Source: Nelumbo lutea (taxonomy: Eukaryota; Streptophyta; Magnoliopsida; Proteales; Nelumbonaceae). Taken from it: a DNA stretch of 64,000 nt. Shown here piece after piece: positions 1-14,200 of this stretch. The stretch lies in assembly GCA_022828595.1 (NCBI GenBank), contig JAKGHH010000004.1, forward strand, positions 85,526,270 through 85,590,269. The letters are read 5' to 3'. The notes beneath the pieces were generated by a model. That model had not been told where the DNA came from and did no database searches. It saw only the letters and a program-made list of their open reading frames with translations. The translations under genes were made by a program, and so were the position numbers. Position 1 is the first letter of the stretch, and each line of letters begins with the position of its first letter.

Positions 1-1218
1 CACTTTGATGTAAAAAATGCGTTTCTCCATGGTGATCTAGAAGAGGAGATATACATGGACATTCCACCGGGTTTTGGAGAAAGCATTAACGGGAACAAAG
101 TTAGTCAGTTGAAGAAAGCACTATACGGTTTCGAACAATCTCCGAGAGCATGGTTTGGAAGGTTTACGAAGGTAATGCTGAGTACAGGTTACAAGCAAAG
201 TCAAGGTGACCACACATTTTTTATCAAACACACAGCCTTAGGGGGAGTTACTGCACTGTTAGTCTATGTGGATGATATAATCGTTACTAGGAATGATAAA
301 AAGGAGAAGGAAGCATTGAAAAACTGCCTTGCCAGAGAATTTGAGATAAAAGACTTGGGGAGACTAAAGTATTTTCTCGGAATTGAAGTTGCACATTCTA
401 AACAAGGCATCTTTATCTCTCAACAAAAGTATGTTGTTGATCTTTTGAGAGAAACAGGAAATATGGCCTGTAAACCAGCTTCCACGTCTATAGATCCCAA
501 TCATAAACTTGGAGAAGCCCACGAGAATGCAAGTGTAGACAAGGAGATGTTGAAAGACTAGTTGGAAAACTCATTTGCCTTGCACATACACGACCAGATA
601 TTGCATATGCTGTAAGTGTAATAAGTCAGTTTATGCATAATCCTAAAGAAGTTCATCTGCAGGCTGCTCATCGAATTCTGCACTATTTGAAAGCCAATCT
701 AGGAAAAGGAATTTTATTCAGAAGAAATGGAGGACTGACTCTTGAAGCATATACAGATGCCGATTATGCAGGATCTCCAGTAGATAGACGGTCCACTTCT
801 GGTTACTGTACCTTCTTAGGAGGAAACTTAGTCACTTGGAGGAGTAAGAAGCAAAATGTAGTGGCTCGGTCAAGTGTAGAGGCAGAATTCAGGGCTAATG
901 GCACAAGGAGTGTGTGAATTACTCTGGTTGAAGATAATTTTAGAAGACCTGAAGATTCCACGAGAAGAGCCTATGAAACTATATTGTGACAAAAATTCAG
1001 CCATCAATATTGCTCACTATCCTATTCAACATGACAGGAGGAAGCACATCGAAATTGACCGACCCTTTATAAAAGAGAAACTGGACAGCAAGTTGATTTG
1101 CACTCCCTATGTGTCTACAAAAGAACAACTGGCCAATGTACTTACTCAAGGGCTTAATAGTACAGACTTTCGGAGAATTATAGCCAAGCTGGGAATGGAG
1201 GATCTCTATTCACCAGCT
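1..1218 (+). pseudogene. copia pol fragment: reverse transcriptase and RNase H, frameshifted
   Basis: Frame 1 opens with [14 protein letters not shown] and continues through ALYGFEQSPRAWF and the catalytic YVDD box (near nt 268-279). RNase H motifs follow: TDADYAG, SSVEAEF, LYCDKNSAINIAH and the C-terminal EQLANVLTQGL. The frame is broken twice by single-base indels, near nt 548-555 and near nt 896 (an extra A before ATGGCACAAGG). This is the usual 3' end of a copia polyprotein and is not translatable as one product. Confidence 0.9.
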
Positions 1219-1228
1219 TGAGGGGGAG

Positions 1229-1467
1229 TGTTGGAAAACATGGGGTTATTGGTTCAGATCTGAAAATAGAATTGTATATATTACTAGGATTGTTTAGAAA
1301 GTTTTTTCTTTCTATTTCTTTCTTTCTATTTTTGTACTTTCTATTTTCTCTTCTTTCTATTTTTTCTTCTTTCTATTTTTTCTTTCTATTTATTGCAGCA
1401 GCTTACTGTATAATAATGCCCATTGGCAATAGAATGAAACATATCAGTATTCTACCATTCCAAAACA
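1229..1467 (+). repeat. copia 3' LTR
   Basis: It begins TGTTGG directly after the purine tract AGGGGGAG and most likely ends at CCAAAACA. It is rich in TTTCTT repeats. The right end is placed by analogy with TG...CA termini, because the partner LTR is outside the window. Confidence 0.7.
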
Positions 1468-2230
1468 CATTATAATCTTTTAATCCCCAAGGCACAAAGC
1501 CTTTTGTGCTTTTGGGCTTTAAAAAGCACAAACCCTGAAGCTTATCCGAGTGCAACATGAAACTCGTAAACTTTGGGAAGTTGAATCTATGAGAGACATT
1601 TAAAGATTATGGATTGCACTCCCATCAATTTCTCCAAGTCCAAGACCCCTTCAATAATATGATATATAGAAAACCATTTGCACCTCATGAACTGTCAAGA
1701 AGACATCTCACCACCTAGAAAGTCATGTGAGTAGAGGAACTGGCTTATAATAGAATCTTTTGAAGCTTCTCCCTTGTTTATCTTTACCATACTTTTGTTT
1801 TCTATGGCTTAAACATCAAATATGTTGTCTTTTTCTAAGGTCCTTAGTAATTACAAATTTATTTTACTGGAATTAGAAGTGAATTGCTGAGTTGAATTCA
1901 ATTATCTGTTATTCTCAATATAGCCTATGTTTAGACTCTAATTTCCTGATTTAGTTTGTTGTCCTTTTTCTAGTCAAATTTGCTTCATATTTGGGATTAT
2001 AGTCTTCAATTTTTCTGAAGAATATGTTACAAGCATTAACTCCATTTTCTGGTCTCTTCAGATTCAATAATATATCTGTATCCCTTTTTTTCTTCCTCTT
2101 TGCCTTCGCTCAACTTTGCTAATTTTCAATAAGTAATGATTGTTGGTTTCCTATTGTCAATGAATGAGCTTGGCACTGTATACCGTTTGTCTGTAAATGT
2201 TTTTTCCTAAACTCCTTGTGGAATTTTCAG
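1468..2230 (+). other. CLC-d intron sequence, no exon seen
   Basis: No reading frame matching the upstream CLC region (for example the GIMIGSTYGR segment) was found. The stretch is AT-rich and ends in a normal acceptor, TTTTCAG, at 2230. The upstream exons must lie beyond the left edge, past the copia fragment. Confidence 0.6.
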
Positions 2231-5200
2231 GTATGCCCTACTTGGTGCTGCTTCTTTCCTTGGAGGTTCCATGAGGATGACAGTATCTCTTTGTGTCATT
2301 ATGGTTGAAATTACAAATAATTTGAAATTTCTACCTCTTATCATGCTTGTTCTTCTTATATCAAAGGTATGCACTTTAATGTGATTTTTTTTGTATTTCT
2401 GTTATTGATGATTACACACTAAACCAAACACACCTTCTCTGGTGCAGGCTGTGGGTGATGCCTTCAATGAAGGTTTGTATGAAATGCAAGCCCGCTTGAG
2501 GGGCATTCCATTACTTGAGTCAAAACCGAAATACCACATGCGGAAAATGAAAGCAAAAGAAGCCTGCAGGAATCAAAAGGTCAATATCATTAGTTTTTTA
2601 CCTGCCTCTTCTATACTAATGTCCTTGTATCCAGCTTTCACCTTACAGGCTTGACTACTATATGTGAAAGGTTGTCTACTTCCCTCGTGTTGTTAAAGTT
2701 GCAGATGCAGTTTCCATTTTGCGTAACAGCAAGCATAATGGGTTCCCTGTAGGTCATTCTGGTTCCTCTTCCTTGGCTTGTTTAAAATTCTGGATTTTTT
2801 AGTTATTTTTGTATCTTGTTGTTGTTGTTGCGTAGGTGGTAGATCAAACAAAGAGCGGAGAGGCACTTGTAATTGGACTTATACTTCGTAGGTATGACAT
2901 GCTTCATCCCGTTTTCTTGCTTTAGATGAGTTTGTTCCAGAAGAAGTGGAATCATGCTTCATCAAATTTTAGTTGATTCAAATAACTGGAATGGTTGGTT
3001 CTTGTGCAGTTACCTATTGGTGCTTCTTCAGTCTAAAGTAGATTTCCAGCACAGCCATTTGCCTTGTGCACTGAGAAGTGGATCCATACCAATCAGGTAG
3101 GTGGAGAGGCTTGATATTAGTCCAAAGTCATCTTTTCTTCCTTATTTTCCAGAAGTTAATGGAAGTGGCTGAATACCCCAGGCACAACATCACTGAATTT
3201 GCAAAACCTGTCTCCAGTAAAGGGATATCCATGGATGATATTTTTCTTGGTCCAGATGATCTGGAGATGTACATAGATCTTGCCCCTTTCCTGAACCCCT
3301 CTCCATACATTGTTCCTGAAGATATGTCTTTGGCAAAGGTGAGGATGGTTCAATCCTTAAAAAAAAACATTGAACTTTATTTGTAGATCTTTTCCAGTAT
3401 AAATAAATAAATAAATAAATATATATATAATTGAATCATTGTTTGTAACAATACATCAAAATGATATTACAGGTGTATTATCTTTTTCGTCAACTAGGAT
3501 TGAGGCACATATTTGTTGTCCCTCGTGCTTCTCATGTTGTTGGCTTGATTACTAGGAAAGATTTGTTAGTTGAGGTACCTAATTGGATCTCTTATGTTTT
3601 TCTACTTCATCTCAATGCATAGTAATTGACAGTTGCTTCTTGGAGTGCAGGAAAATGAGGATCCTACTACAGTGGAGCTCTGGTCGACTATTATAAGGTC
3701 TTAATGCAGCTATACCCATTTTATTTCTCTTCTACCTTACATTTGGAGTTATAGAATAATTTTTTGGGTAAGTAAATAAAAAATAAAATTATATTAGTAA
3801 TAGAAAAGTAGGAATCTGCTGAATTAAAAAAATATATGAAAGAAAGTAGTTTCTTGAAGAAAGGAGGAGGAGAGAAGGAGAAGAGAAGAAGAGAAGTTGA
3901 AAAGAAAAGAGAGCAATAATCTGGCCGCCCCCTTCACTTATTATTTATACTAAAATAATAGAACAGTACAAAGACAACTATGCCCTTACAGGGCGGCAAA
4001 ACATAAAACAGCATATATAACACTCAAAAAACATAACAAAATTTGGACTCACATAACTACTGTGGTCCCCACCTCCTATCTAACAACTAACATAAAACAT
4101 CTACTCAGAAAAACATTATAAAACTAATTAATCTTCAACACTCCCCCTCAAGTTGGGAGTAAATGTCACACATTCCCAACTTGCGTAGATCATGTCAAGC
4201 TTGTTCCTTGCCACCCCTTTAGTGAGAACATCAGCCAGCTTCAATTCTGAAGAGACATAAGGCAATCAAACTTCTCCGGTTGTTACCCTTTCTCTTATAA
4301 AGTGTCTATCAACTTCAATGTGTTTTGTCCTATCATGCTGAATTGAATTGTAGGCAATATTGATTGCAGCCTAATTGTCACAGTTTAACATCATAGGTTC
4401 CTCGAGACAATCCCTTTGTGAGAAGATCTGCCCACTAATTTCCTGAGCTCACATGAGATGTGGTTATCACCCCACTTATCACTTTATCTCTTACAAAGTG
4501 ACAATCAACCTCAATATGCTTAGTTCTCTCATGAAAGACAGGATTGGAAGAGATGTGAACAGCAGTTTGGTTATCACAGTATAGTTTCATGGGTTTGTCA
4601 ATTGAGAATCCCATCTCTTGAAGCAAGTTCTTCATCCATACTAGCTCACATGTGGTATGGGCCATAGCCCTGTACTCTGCTTCTGCACTACTTCTTGCCA
4701 TCACTGTTTGTTTCTTGCTCTTCCAAGTTACAAGATTGCCACCGAGGAAGGTACAATACCCTGTAGTTGATCTCCTATCTGATATAGAACCAGCCCAGTC
4801 AGCATCTATGTACCCTACTATCTCAAGAGTTCCTCCACTTTGGTATAACAAACCACGACCTGGAGCACCTTTTAGGTACCTAACAATTCTCAGAACAGCT
4901 TCCCAGTGAGGAACCCGAGGATGTTGCATAAACTGGCTCACCACACTCACAGCAAATGATATATCTGGTCGGGTAATGGTCAGGTAGTTCAATTTTTCCA
5001 CCAACCTTCTGTATCTTCCAGGATCATCAAACTCTTCACCTGCATCAACACTCAGCTTGGCATTGAGTTCCATAGGAGTCTCTGCTGGTTTAGCACCTAA
5101 CAACCCTATTTCTTCAAGTAGATCAAGAACATATTTTCTCTGACATAGGTTGATCCCATGTTTTGACCTCGCAACCTCTATTCCCAGGAAATATTTCAGC

Positions 5201-8200
5201 TTCCCCAGATCTTTCGTATTGAAGTGATCCTGTAAGAATTTCTTCAACCTGTTGATTCCATTGCTATCACTCCCAGTTATGACAATATCATCCACGTACA
5301 CGACTAGCAAGATTTTCCCATCCTTTGAGTTATAGCTGAACACAGAATGATCAACCTGACATTATTTCATCCCAAAGGTTTTCATCACTTCACTGAACCT
5401 GCCAAACCAAGCACGTGGAGATTGTTTCAATCCATAAATTGCCTTTTTGAGCCTATACACTTTGCCAGACTCCCCCTGAGCAACAAACCCTAGTGGTTGC
5501 TCCATATACACCTCCTCAACTAGATCACCATGCAGGAAGGCATTTTTGATGTCAAGTTGTACAAGAGGCCAATCATACATAGCAGCTAATGAAATCAGCA
5601 CCCGAACTGAACCAATCTTAGCCACAGGAGAAAATGTCTCCATATAGTCCACACCATACATCTGAGAATAACCCTTGGCTACCAACCTTGCTTCAATCGC
5701 TCCACACTGCCATCAGGAAGAAACTTCACTGTGTAGACCCATTTACACCCAACTGTGTGCTTACCAAAAGGAAGAGCGGTGAGTTCCCATGTGTGATTAT
5801 GTTGTAGAGCAGAGAGTTCTTCTTCCATGGCTTTCCGCCACCTTGGGGAGGCAAGAGCTTCCTGGACAGTCTTGGGAATGGGAACGGATGAGAGTAATGA
5901 TATAAATTTGCAATGAGAAGCAGAAAGGTGAGTAGTAGAAACATAGTGTGAAATGGGGTGAGAAGTACAAGTACGTTTACCTTTTCGCAGAGCAATAGGA
6001 AGATCAGGATCTGAAGGAGAAGGAGCAGTAGCAGGATCTGTCGACAGGGGCTGAAGTGGAGGAGGGCCTGATGCACTTCTGCGGGTATACACTTGAGTGA
6101 TTGGCGGCTTCTCAGTAGTAACAGGCATAGGATGTGCATCTGCAGTAGAAACAGGAGCTACTGGAAGAATGTCCACAACAGGTACAGGAAGGGGAACCAC
6201 AGAGGGAGAGGAAGAGACCCCAACATCTGAGAAGAACAGAACTGACTCAAAGAAGGTGACATCAGAGCACACAAACGATTTATAGGATTTTGGGTTATAA
6301 CACTTATACCCTTTCTGAGTCCTTGAGTAGCCAAGAAAGATACACTTAGTAGCTCGAGCATCTAGCTTGTCTAACCCAGGCCCCAAGTGTTGAACAAAAC
6401 ACACACAACCAAAGATTCTTGGGGTAAGAGGAAATGGAGATAAGGTGGGAAACAATACGGAGAAAGGGGATTGACTTCCAAGGATTGACATGGGCATCCG
6501 ATTGATCAGAAAACAGGATGTGAGAACAGCATCACTCCAAAAATGTTTTGGGACATTCATATTAATCATCAAGGATCGAGCAGTTTCAAGAAGATGTCGA
6601 TTTTTTCATTCAGCTACACCGTTCTGTTGTGGGGTGTAGGCACAAGAAGTTTGATGAATGATCCCATGATGTTCTAGGTATTGCTGAAATGGTGAGTTGT
6701 ATTCTTTGGCATTATCGGAGCGAAGAATTTTAATATGAACACCAAATTGAGTGTGTATTTCAGCATAAAATTTTTGAAAAATAGGGAACAACTCACTACG
6801 ATCTTTCATAAGATAAATCCATGTCATCCTTGAAAAGTCATCAACAAATATTACAAAATACTTATACCCATTGTATGACACCACTTTAATTGGACCCCAT
6901 ACATCGGAATGAACTAAAGAGAAAGGACTTGAGACACGACTATCAACTCTTGGACTAAATGAGACTCTATGATGTTTACCCTGTAATCTGAAGAGCTATA
7001 CTCGAAGTAGCAAGGAAGAGAAGAGAACCACAGAACTGAAGAGAATGTCGAACTGTACTATCCAGTCGACCAATCCTTTATTTATAGATGAATATAGTAC
7101 AAGGTACAAGAAATTACTGGGATGCCCCTGATTAGTGATGGGACACCCAAATGACTTAAATCATTAAACAGGATTAGGCCCATTAACACAAGCCCAGTTA
7201 CAAGATAAGTTAAACATAAGAATGGGCTAATAAGAACTCTTATCAGCCGAACATCACTCTAACATTCTAACACTCCCCCTCAAGCTAAGCATGAATATCA
7301 ATCATGTTTACCTTGCCAAGTATGTCCCTGAACTTCGTTGATGCCAGCCCTTTAATTAATACATCTGCAATCTGCATCTCTGATGGAGTATAAGGCATAC
7401 AAAGTTCTCCTGAAATAATTCTCTCTCTGACAAAGTGTCGATCAATTTCAATATGTTTTGTCCTGTCATGCTGCACAGGATTGTTGGCAATGTTGATAGC
7501 AGCTTTATTATCACAATACAGCTTGAGAGGACCCTCAGTCTTGATACCAAGCTCATTAAGGAGAGTCCTGAGCCATAAGAGTTCAGCAACCCCGTGTGCC
7601 ATAGCCCGGTATTCTGCTTCTGCACTTGATCTAGCCACAACATTCTGCTTCTTACTACGCCATGTGACTAGGTTTCCTCCCAAGAATGTACAGTAACCTG
7701 AGGTTGATTTTCTGCCTCCAACGGACCCAACCCAATCAACATCAGTGTAGGCTTCAATTTCAAGTCTGCTGTTTTTTCTGAATAGAATTCCTTTCCCTGG
7801 GCAAGTCTTCAAGTATCTGAGGATTCTTTCCACTGCTCTCATATGAGAGGTCTTTGGTGAGTGCATGAATTGACTGACAACATGCACTGCATAGGCAATG
7901 TCTGGCCGAGTAAGGGATAAGTATATCAGTTTTCCTACCAACTTTTGGTACCTTTCCTTATCACAGTATTCCTCACCCATTGATTCTTGTAATCCATGGC
8001 TTGGTTCTATTGGAGTGTCTGCTGGTCTGCACCCCATCATGCCTGTTTCCTCTAGGAGATTTAGCACATACTTTCATTGACATATGTAGATTCCTTCTCT
8101 TGATCTAGCAACTTCAATTCCAAGAAAGTATCTCAGATTTCCCAGGTCTTTGATCTCAAATTCTGAAGCTAAGAACTCCTTCAGCCTCTTCATCTCTTTC

Positions 8201-11200
8201 ACATCATTTCCAGTAATCACCATATCATCCACATACACAATGAGTGCTGTAAGTTTGTCATCCTGTCTCCTTGTAAACAATGTATGATCTGCACTGCTCT
8301 GAGTGTACCCTACTTTCTTCATGGCCAAACAAAGTCTCTCAAACCATGCCCGGGGAGATTGCTTCAAATCATATAATGCTTTCCTTAGTTTACATACCTT
8401 CTTTCCAACATCATATCCAGGTGGGGGTTCCATGAATACCTCTTCATGAAGATCACCATTTAGGAAGGCATTCTTCACATCTAGCTGATGAAGTTCCCAA
8501 GAGAATTTTGCTGCTAGTGACAGTAGAACCCTGATTGTGTTGAGCTTTGCTACTAGGGCAAAGGTTTCCTTGTAGTCAATTCCTTCCTTTTGTGTAAATC
8601 CCTTTGCCACAAGTCTGGCCTTGTACCTCTCAATTGACCCATCTTCCCTGTGCTTTACTGTGAATACCCACTTGCACCCAATAGTGCCTTTCCCTTCTGG
8701 CAGGTCCACCAATTCCCATGTCCTTGCTTTCATTAGGGCTTTCATCTCCTCATTCATGGCTTCTTTCCACCTTGGATCAGATGTCGCCTCTGAATACCTG
8801 GAAGGGACACATACAGAGGAAAGAACAGACACAAAGGAATGATAGGCAAGGGATAAGTGTGAATAAGAAACATAATCGGCTATGGGATGCCGAGTGGTAC
8901 AAGAATGAACAGGCTTACGGAGAGCAATAGGAAGATCCAAATCTGAATTGAGTGAATCAGAATTACCTTGGATTGTAGAGACAGATTGATCTGAGTTCAG
9001 CTGGTTGCAATCATGAGGTTGAGGGGCCTTCTTCCTTCTACTGTATGTAAGTATCTCTTTCTCTTGTTTACTGGAACCTTTAGAAGCATCAGTCAAATCT
9101 GGAGAAGCAACTGGCACAGTGGAAGTCTCACTAGGTTGACCCGGAATGTTACAGCTAGTAGTAGTGGAAGGTGATGAAATGGGAACAAAAAAGAATGGAG
9201 AATGAGAATCCTCTTCCAACCCACTACTCTCCCCCTGAAGAGGATTCTGAGAAGACTGGAAATAGGGTTGAGACTCAAAAAAGACTACATCCCTAGTGAC
9301 ATTTTTTCTTGGAGACAGGATCATAACACTTATACCCCTTCTGCGTAGAAGAGTACCCCAAAAGTATTCCCTTTGTAGCCTTAGGATCCAACTTGGTCTT
9401 CTTTGGATATTTCACATGTATGAAGCATGTACAACCAAAAACCCACGGGGGAAGAGGAAATTCTGGAAGAGTGGGACACAAAACAGAGAAAGGGGTCTTC
9501 ATACCCAGTACCTTAGATGGCATCCGATTTATTAGGTATGATGCAGTGAGAACAGCTTGAGACCAATATTGCTTGGGCACATTGTGCTAGAAAAGAAGGG
9601 CTCGAGCTGTCTCCAATAGATGCCTGTTCTTGCGCTCAGCAACCCCATTTTGCTGAGGGGTGTAAGCACATGATGATTGATGTAACATGTCTGCATCTTC
9701 CATGAATGAGTTCAGGGATCTTTCAAAGTATTCAGCTGCATTGTCTGAACGAAATTGCTTGATCTTTTTATCAAATTGTGTTTCAACCATCTTGCAAAAC
9801 ATCATAGTTATCTGGGGAACTTCTTCACGTCCTTTCAACAGATAAATCCAAGTGCACCGAGAATAATGGTCAATAAAACTGATAAAGTAACGGAAGCCAT
9901 CAATGGAAACAATGGGTGAAGGACCCCAAACATCAGAATGAACCAAATCAAAAGGGGCTTGAATTTCATTACTAGAAATTGGATACATTGATCTACATTG
10001 TTTTGACATTTGACACACATCACAATTTAAACTCTGACTCGGAATGCCCTTACATAATTCGGGAAACAACATTGCTAAGGAAGAAAAGGACAAATGACCT
10101 AGCCTAGCATGCCACAAGTGCAGCCTAGCTATTGACTCCACACTTTCTGGACTAGTAGTAGAAGCTTGCAAGGCTGAGCTGACATCTTCATCAAAATAGT
10201 AGAGGCCCCCATACTCATGACCACTCCCAATCGTTCTCCTCGTCAATCTGTCTTGGAAGACACAATGAGAAGGAAAGAAAGTTATACTGCAGTTCAAGTT
10301 TTTTGTAAGCTTTGAAACAGACAACAGATTTGAGGTAAGACTAGGAACATGTAGGGCTGATTTAAGAGAGAGATCCTTGCTTAGGTCAACCACCCCCTTT
10401 CCAGAGATGGTGGAGAGGGACCCATCAGCTACTCTCATCTTATCCTAGCCAGACAACAAATGATATGTGGAGAATAAGGAGGACATATGTGTCATATGGT
10501 CAGTGGCTCCGGAATCAATCACCCAAGAGGTAGAATTAATGGAACTAGATGCACTAAATGCAGAGGTTGTACCTGATTTGGCAAGAGAGGTGGAAGCTAA
10601 AGAATTGTTCTTCAGACGGGCTAATGCCCGACTGAGAACCTCTACCTCACTAGCTGTGAAGCCCAAAGTACTTGGTCCAGAGGAGTCGGCAGCCTGCCTT
10701 GCGGTGGAAGATGACACTATCTGAATACTCTGTGAGTTGTCACTACTGTTGTTGGTGGCAAGATTCCCACTTGTTGTGTGGCCCTTATGTTGCCTTTTGT
10801 CCTTTCTCAGAGCAACTGGCTTCAGATGAGGGTACAGGACCCAACATTTCTCCTTTGTGTGTTTCTCACCACCACAATGTGTACACTTGAGGGACTTCTT
10901 GTCTGAAAATCTATTCCCCTTAGTGGAGACTAAGGCTGAATGTTCTCCAGGTAGTTCTGTTGACTGTGTCTGGGAGTCAACTTGCATCTCCTTTCTCCTT
11001 ACTTCTTCATTCCTCACCAGGTAGTAGAAATGGTGAAGCTCAGGTAATTCATCTCTCCCTAGAATCTGTGACCTTATACCTTCATATACAGGGTCAAGAC
11101 CCGCCAGAAACTTGAAGGCTTTGCCCTCCTCAATCTGCTTATCATGCCTCCCCTTATCATTAGCATTTTCCCAATCCAAAATCAAATGGTGGTCAAGCTC

Positions 11201-14200
11201 TTCCCAGAGGCCTTCCAGTGTTGCAAAGTAGGTTGCCACGGACATGTCTCCTTGCCTTAGGGCTGCAATGTCTTGGTTCAGCCTGTAGATTCTAGCATTG
11301 TTCTTTTTCTGGCCATATGTCTTAGATACTTTCTCCCAAATTTTAGCAGCTGTGGGGAAGTGATGAACAGTTCTGGCCACCCTAGGAGTCATAGAGGCCA
11401 GCAACCAAGACATGACTGTGGCATTTTCCTTGCGCCACACGGTGTATTCAGGACTGCCAATTTCTGGTTGTTTCTTGTCTCCATCCAAATAGCCTGTGAG
11501 CTCACGAGAGGTAATGAACAACATTGCTGAGACAGACCACTCTCTGAAGTTATACTCATCTAGCAGCACACTTGTAATCTGCAAGCTGTGCAGATTAGGG
11601 TTTTCCAGGTTTGAGGACCTTGTAACAGGTCTGTTATCTCTAGAGGAAACTTCACCGGATAGTGAGGACATCCTGACTTCAATCCAAGAGTTGTTCACAG
11701 TGCTGTAGGTGGTTCTGTTTAGGACTGGTCGAAGTGGTCACAGTGTTCACAGTGCTGCTAGAAGTGTTCACAGTTCGGGTACTGTGCAGTGCTGTTTAGG
11801 ACTGGTCGAAGTAACTAAACCAGTTCACAGTGCTAGTAACTGAAGTTACTTCAGTTAGGGCTTGATCTAGGCGTGATTTTAGGCCATGTAGTAGGGTTCG
11901 GTTGGTTATCTCGGTCTACTCGTTACTCTGGGGTCGGTGCAGTGCAGTAACCGAAGTTCACAAAGTAGGACTGATAACCGACCTGAAGAGAATCTGTAAC
12001 TGAAGTTACCACAGTCCTGCCCAAGTCTTGCTGGGGCACGAAGCTGCAACTGTAGAGAAGGCTAAGTCTTTACCACTTGTTCTGTGCAAGTCTTGCTGGA
12101 GCACGAAGCTGCAACTGTAGAGGAAGCTCTCCCCCTTTCGGCTAGTGCTAGGACTGCTGAAATCAGTCCTCAACTAGGTCTGTCCTATACAGACCTCTCT
12201 TAGTAGCCCAATAGCTACTATTTGCTGGAGATAATCTAGTAGGACATCTACTTCTGGGTCTTACTTCCCTTGAGTCCTACAACCAAGAGAAACCCTAGGT
12301 TCGAACTTGCTTTACTCTCTTACACTCCTAGGTCTTCACTGCAGCAACCCAGAAAAGGAAGAGAGAAGATGAAAAGACAGCAAGAGAAAAGAGTGCGCCT
12401 GCTGAAACCAGGAAGGAGCTAATGCTCTGATACCATGTAATCTGAAGAGCTATACTCGAAGTAGCAAGGAAGAGAAGAGAACCACAGAACTGAAGAGAAT
12501 GTCGAATTGTACTATCCAGTCGACCAGTCCTTTATTTATAGATGAATATAGTACAAGGTACAAGAAATTACTGGGATGCCCCTGATTAGTGATGGGACAC
12601 CCAGATGACTTAAATCATTAAACAGGATTAGGCCCATTAACACAAGCCCAGTTACAAAAGTTAAACATAAGAATGGGCTAATACGAACTCTTATCAGCCG
12701 AACATCACTCTAACATTCTAACATACCCAATTGACATGACTCACAATCTAATGATGAAAGATGACTCAAGGAAGGAACCAGTAACTTCAAGGCCTTGAGA
12801 GAAGGATGACCAAGTTTGCAGTGCCATTGAAGAGGAGTAAGAGATGACTGAAAAGCTATTGGAGGACCACCACCATCAAGGTAATATGATCCACCTGCTT
12901 CATGCCCTCCACCAATCTTCCTCCCTGTCTTGAGATCCTGAAACACACAAGAAGAAGGGTAGAAGGTTACATAACAATTAAGAGACTTGGTTAATTTGCT
13001 GACAGACATAAGGTTAAAAGGAAACTTAGGAACATATAAAATAGATGATAAAGGCAAGGAGGAGAGATTAACATCACCAACACCACAGATAGGAGATGTA
13101 GAACCATTAACAAGTGTAACTGTTTGAGGTGTGGAGTGGGAAAGGGAAGAAAATACATCATGAGTCCCAGACATATGGTCCGAGGCCCCGGAGTCAATGA
13201 TCTAGTGTGAGTCTTTGGAAGCTAAGCAAGCCATACCTGAATGGGCAAGTGTAGCGGTGTTCTGCTGAGATGTTTGAATGAATTGCTCATATACTTCACG
13301 TGGTACACTCACCATTTCCTTCTCAGAAGCACAAGTAGATGTGGAGAGGATTGGGTCAGTTTGCTGACTTTCAGTAATTGTGTCACTACCCTTAGTCCTA
13401 GCATGGTTAGCCCAAGTGTTGGGTGCACTACGCAAATCATAGCAGAATTAACTGTGTGCCCCTCTAAACCACAATGTGTACACTTTCTCTGAGTATTACT
13501 CCTTCCTCTTCCCGGACCTCCCCCTGAGTCTCGGCCTCCAGTCCGACCACTAGCTCTGCTAAACATGTGACCACCACAGTTGCTTGGGAGTCCACTCCTG
13601 ACACCACCACTTCTACTTCCACGACCACCCCCTTTAGTCACTACCAAACCAGATCTGTCAGAGAGAGAAGAATATTCTCCCGACTCAATAGATGTCCTCT
13701 TAAGACGAGCAAAGACTTCTTCAAGTGAGGGAAGAGCAGATCCTCCCAATATTTGTGCTCTAACAGGCTCATACTCAGCCTTCAACCCCACAAGAAACCT
13801 TGTCACATCAAGCTACTCACGTTGCTGTTGTTGGATCTGAACATCTGATGTTAGAGGATGATACACATTAAGCTCATTACGAATGTTCCTCAAACTTTCA
13901 TAGTACTCTTCTAAGCTTTGACTCCCTTGCTTCAAATTGAAATACTCTTGGTACAACTGATACACCCTAGTTGTATTGTCTTGTCCAGAGTATAACTTCT
14001 TAGCATGATCCCAGATTTCCTTAGTTGTATCTAGGAACATGAAATTCACACTAATCTTTGGTTCCATGCTGTTCCAGAGCCATGTCATTATCTATGCATC
14101 TACTTGTTCCCAATCATTGAACCCATGGGAATCAGAGGGAGGTTTCTCCTCTCTTACATGTTTTACCTTTCTCTTGGCCTTCAAGAACACCTCCATAGAT

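Larger units (their letters stand above)
1..1467 (+). mobile_element. Ty1/copia element, 3' part with 3' LTR (cut by window edge)
   Basis: The left edge falls inside reverse transcriptase; RNase H, a polypurine tract (1221-1228) and a 3' LTR follow in order. The element lies upstream of the first visible CLC-d exon and in the same orientation, so it occupies the preceding CLC-d intron. The 5' part is outside the window. Confidence 0.9.
6982..12723 (-). mobile_element. Copia element B, complete but mutated, inserted in C
   Basis: LTRs 6982-7272 and 12436-12723 run TGTTAGAATG...AGATTACA on the minus strand. The TSD TACCC is exact at 6977-6981 and 12724-12728. The LTRs differ by four substitutions and one 3-bp indel, about 1.4 percent, so insertion is recent. 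The 5.74-kb body has PBS, gag, pol and polypurine tract (7273-7282), which is full length for copia. Confidence 0.93.

Noticed and set aside
3153..3338. Earlier acceptor AG at 3151-3152 for the CLC-d exon
   Set aside because: It would place an in-frame TAA directly after the junction; the acceptor at 3180-3181 restores the conserved [16 protein letters not shown] reading.
6982..12723. Copia B (and F) as an autonomous, active element
   Set aside because: Stops and frameshifts interrupt pol in both copies despite intact YVDD boxes.
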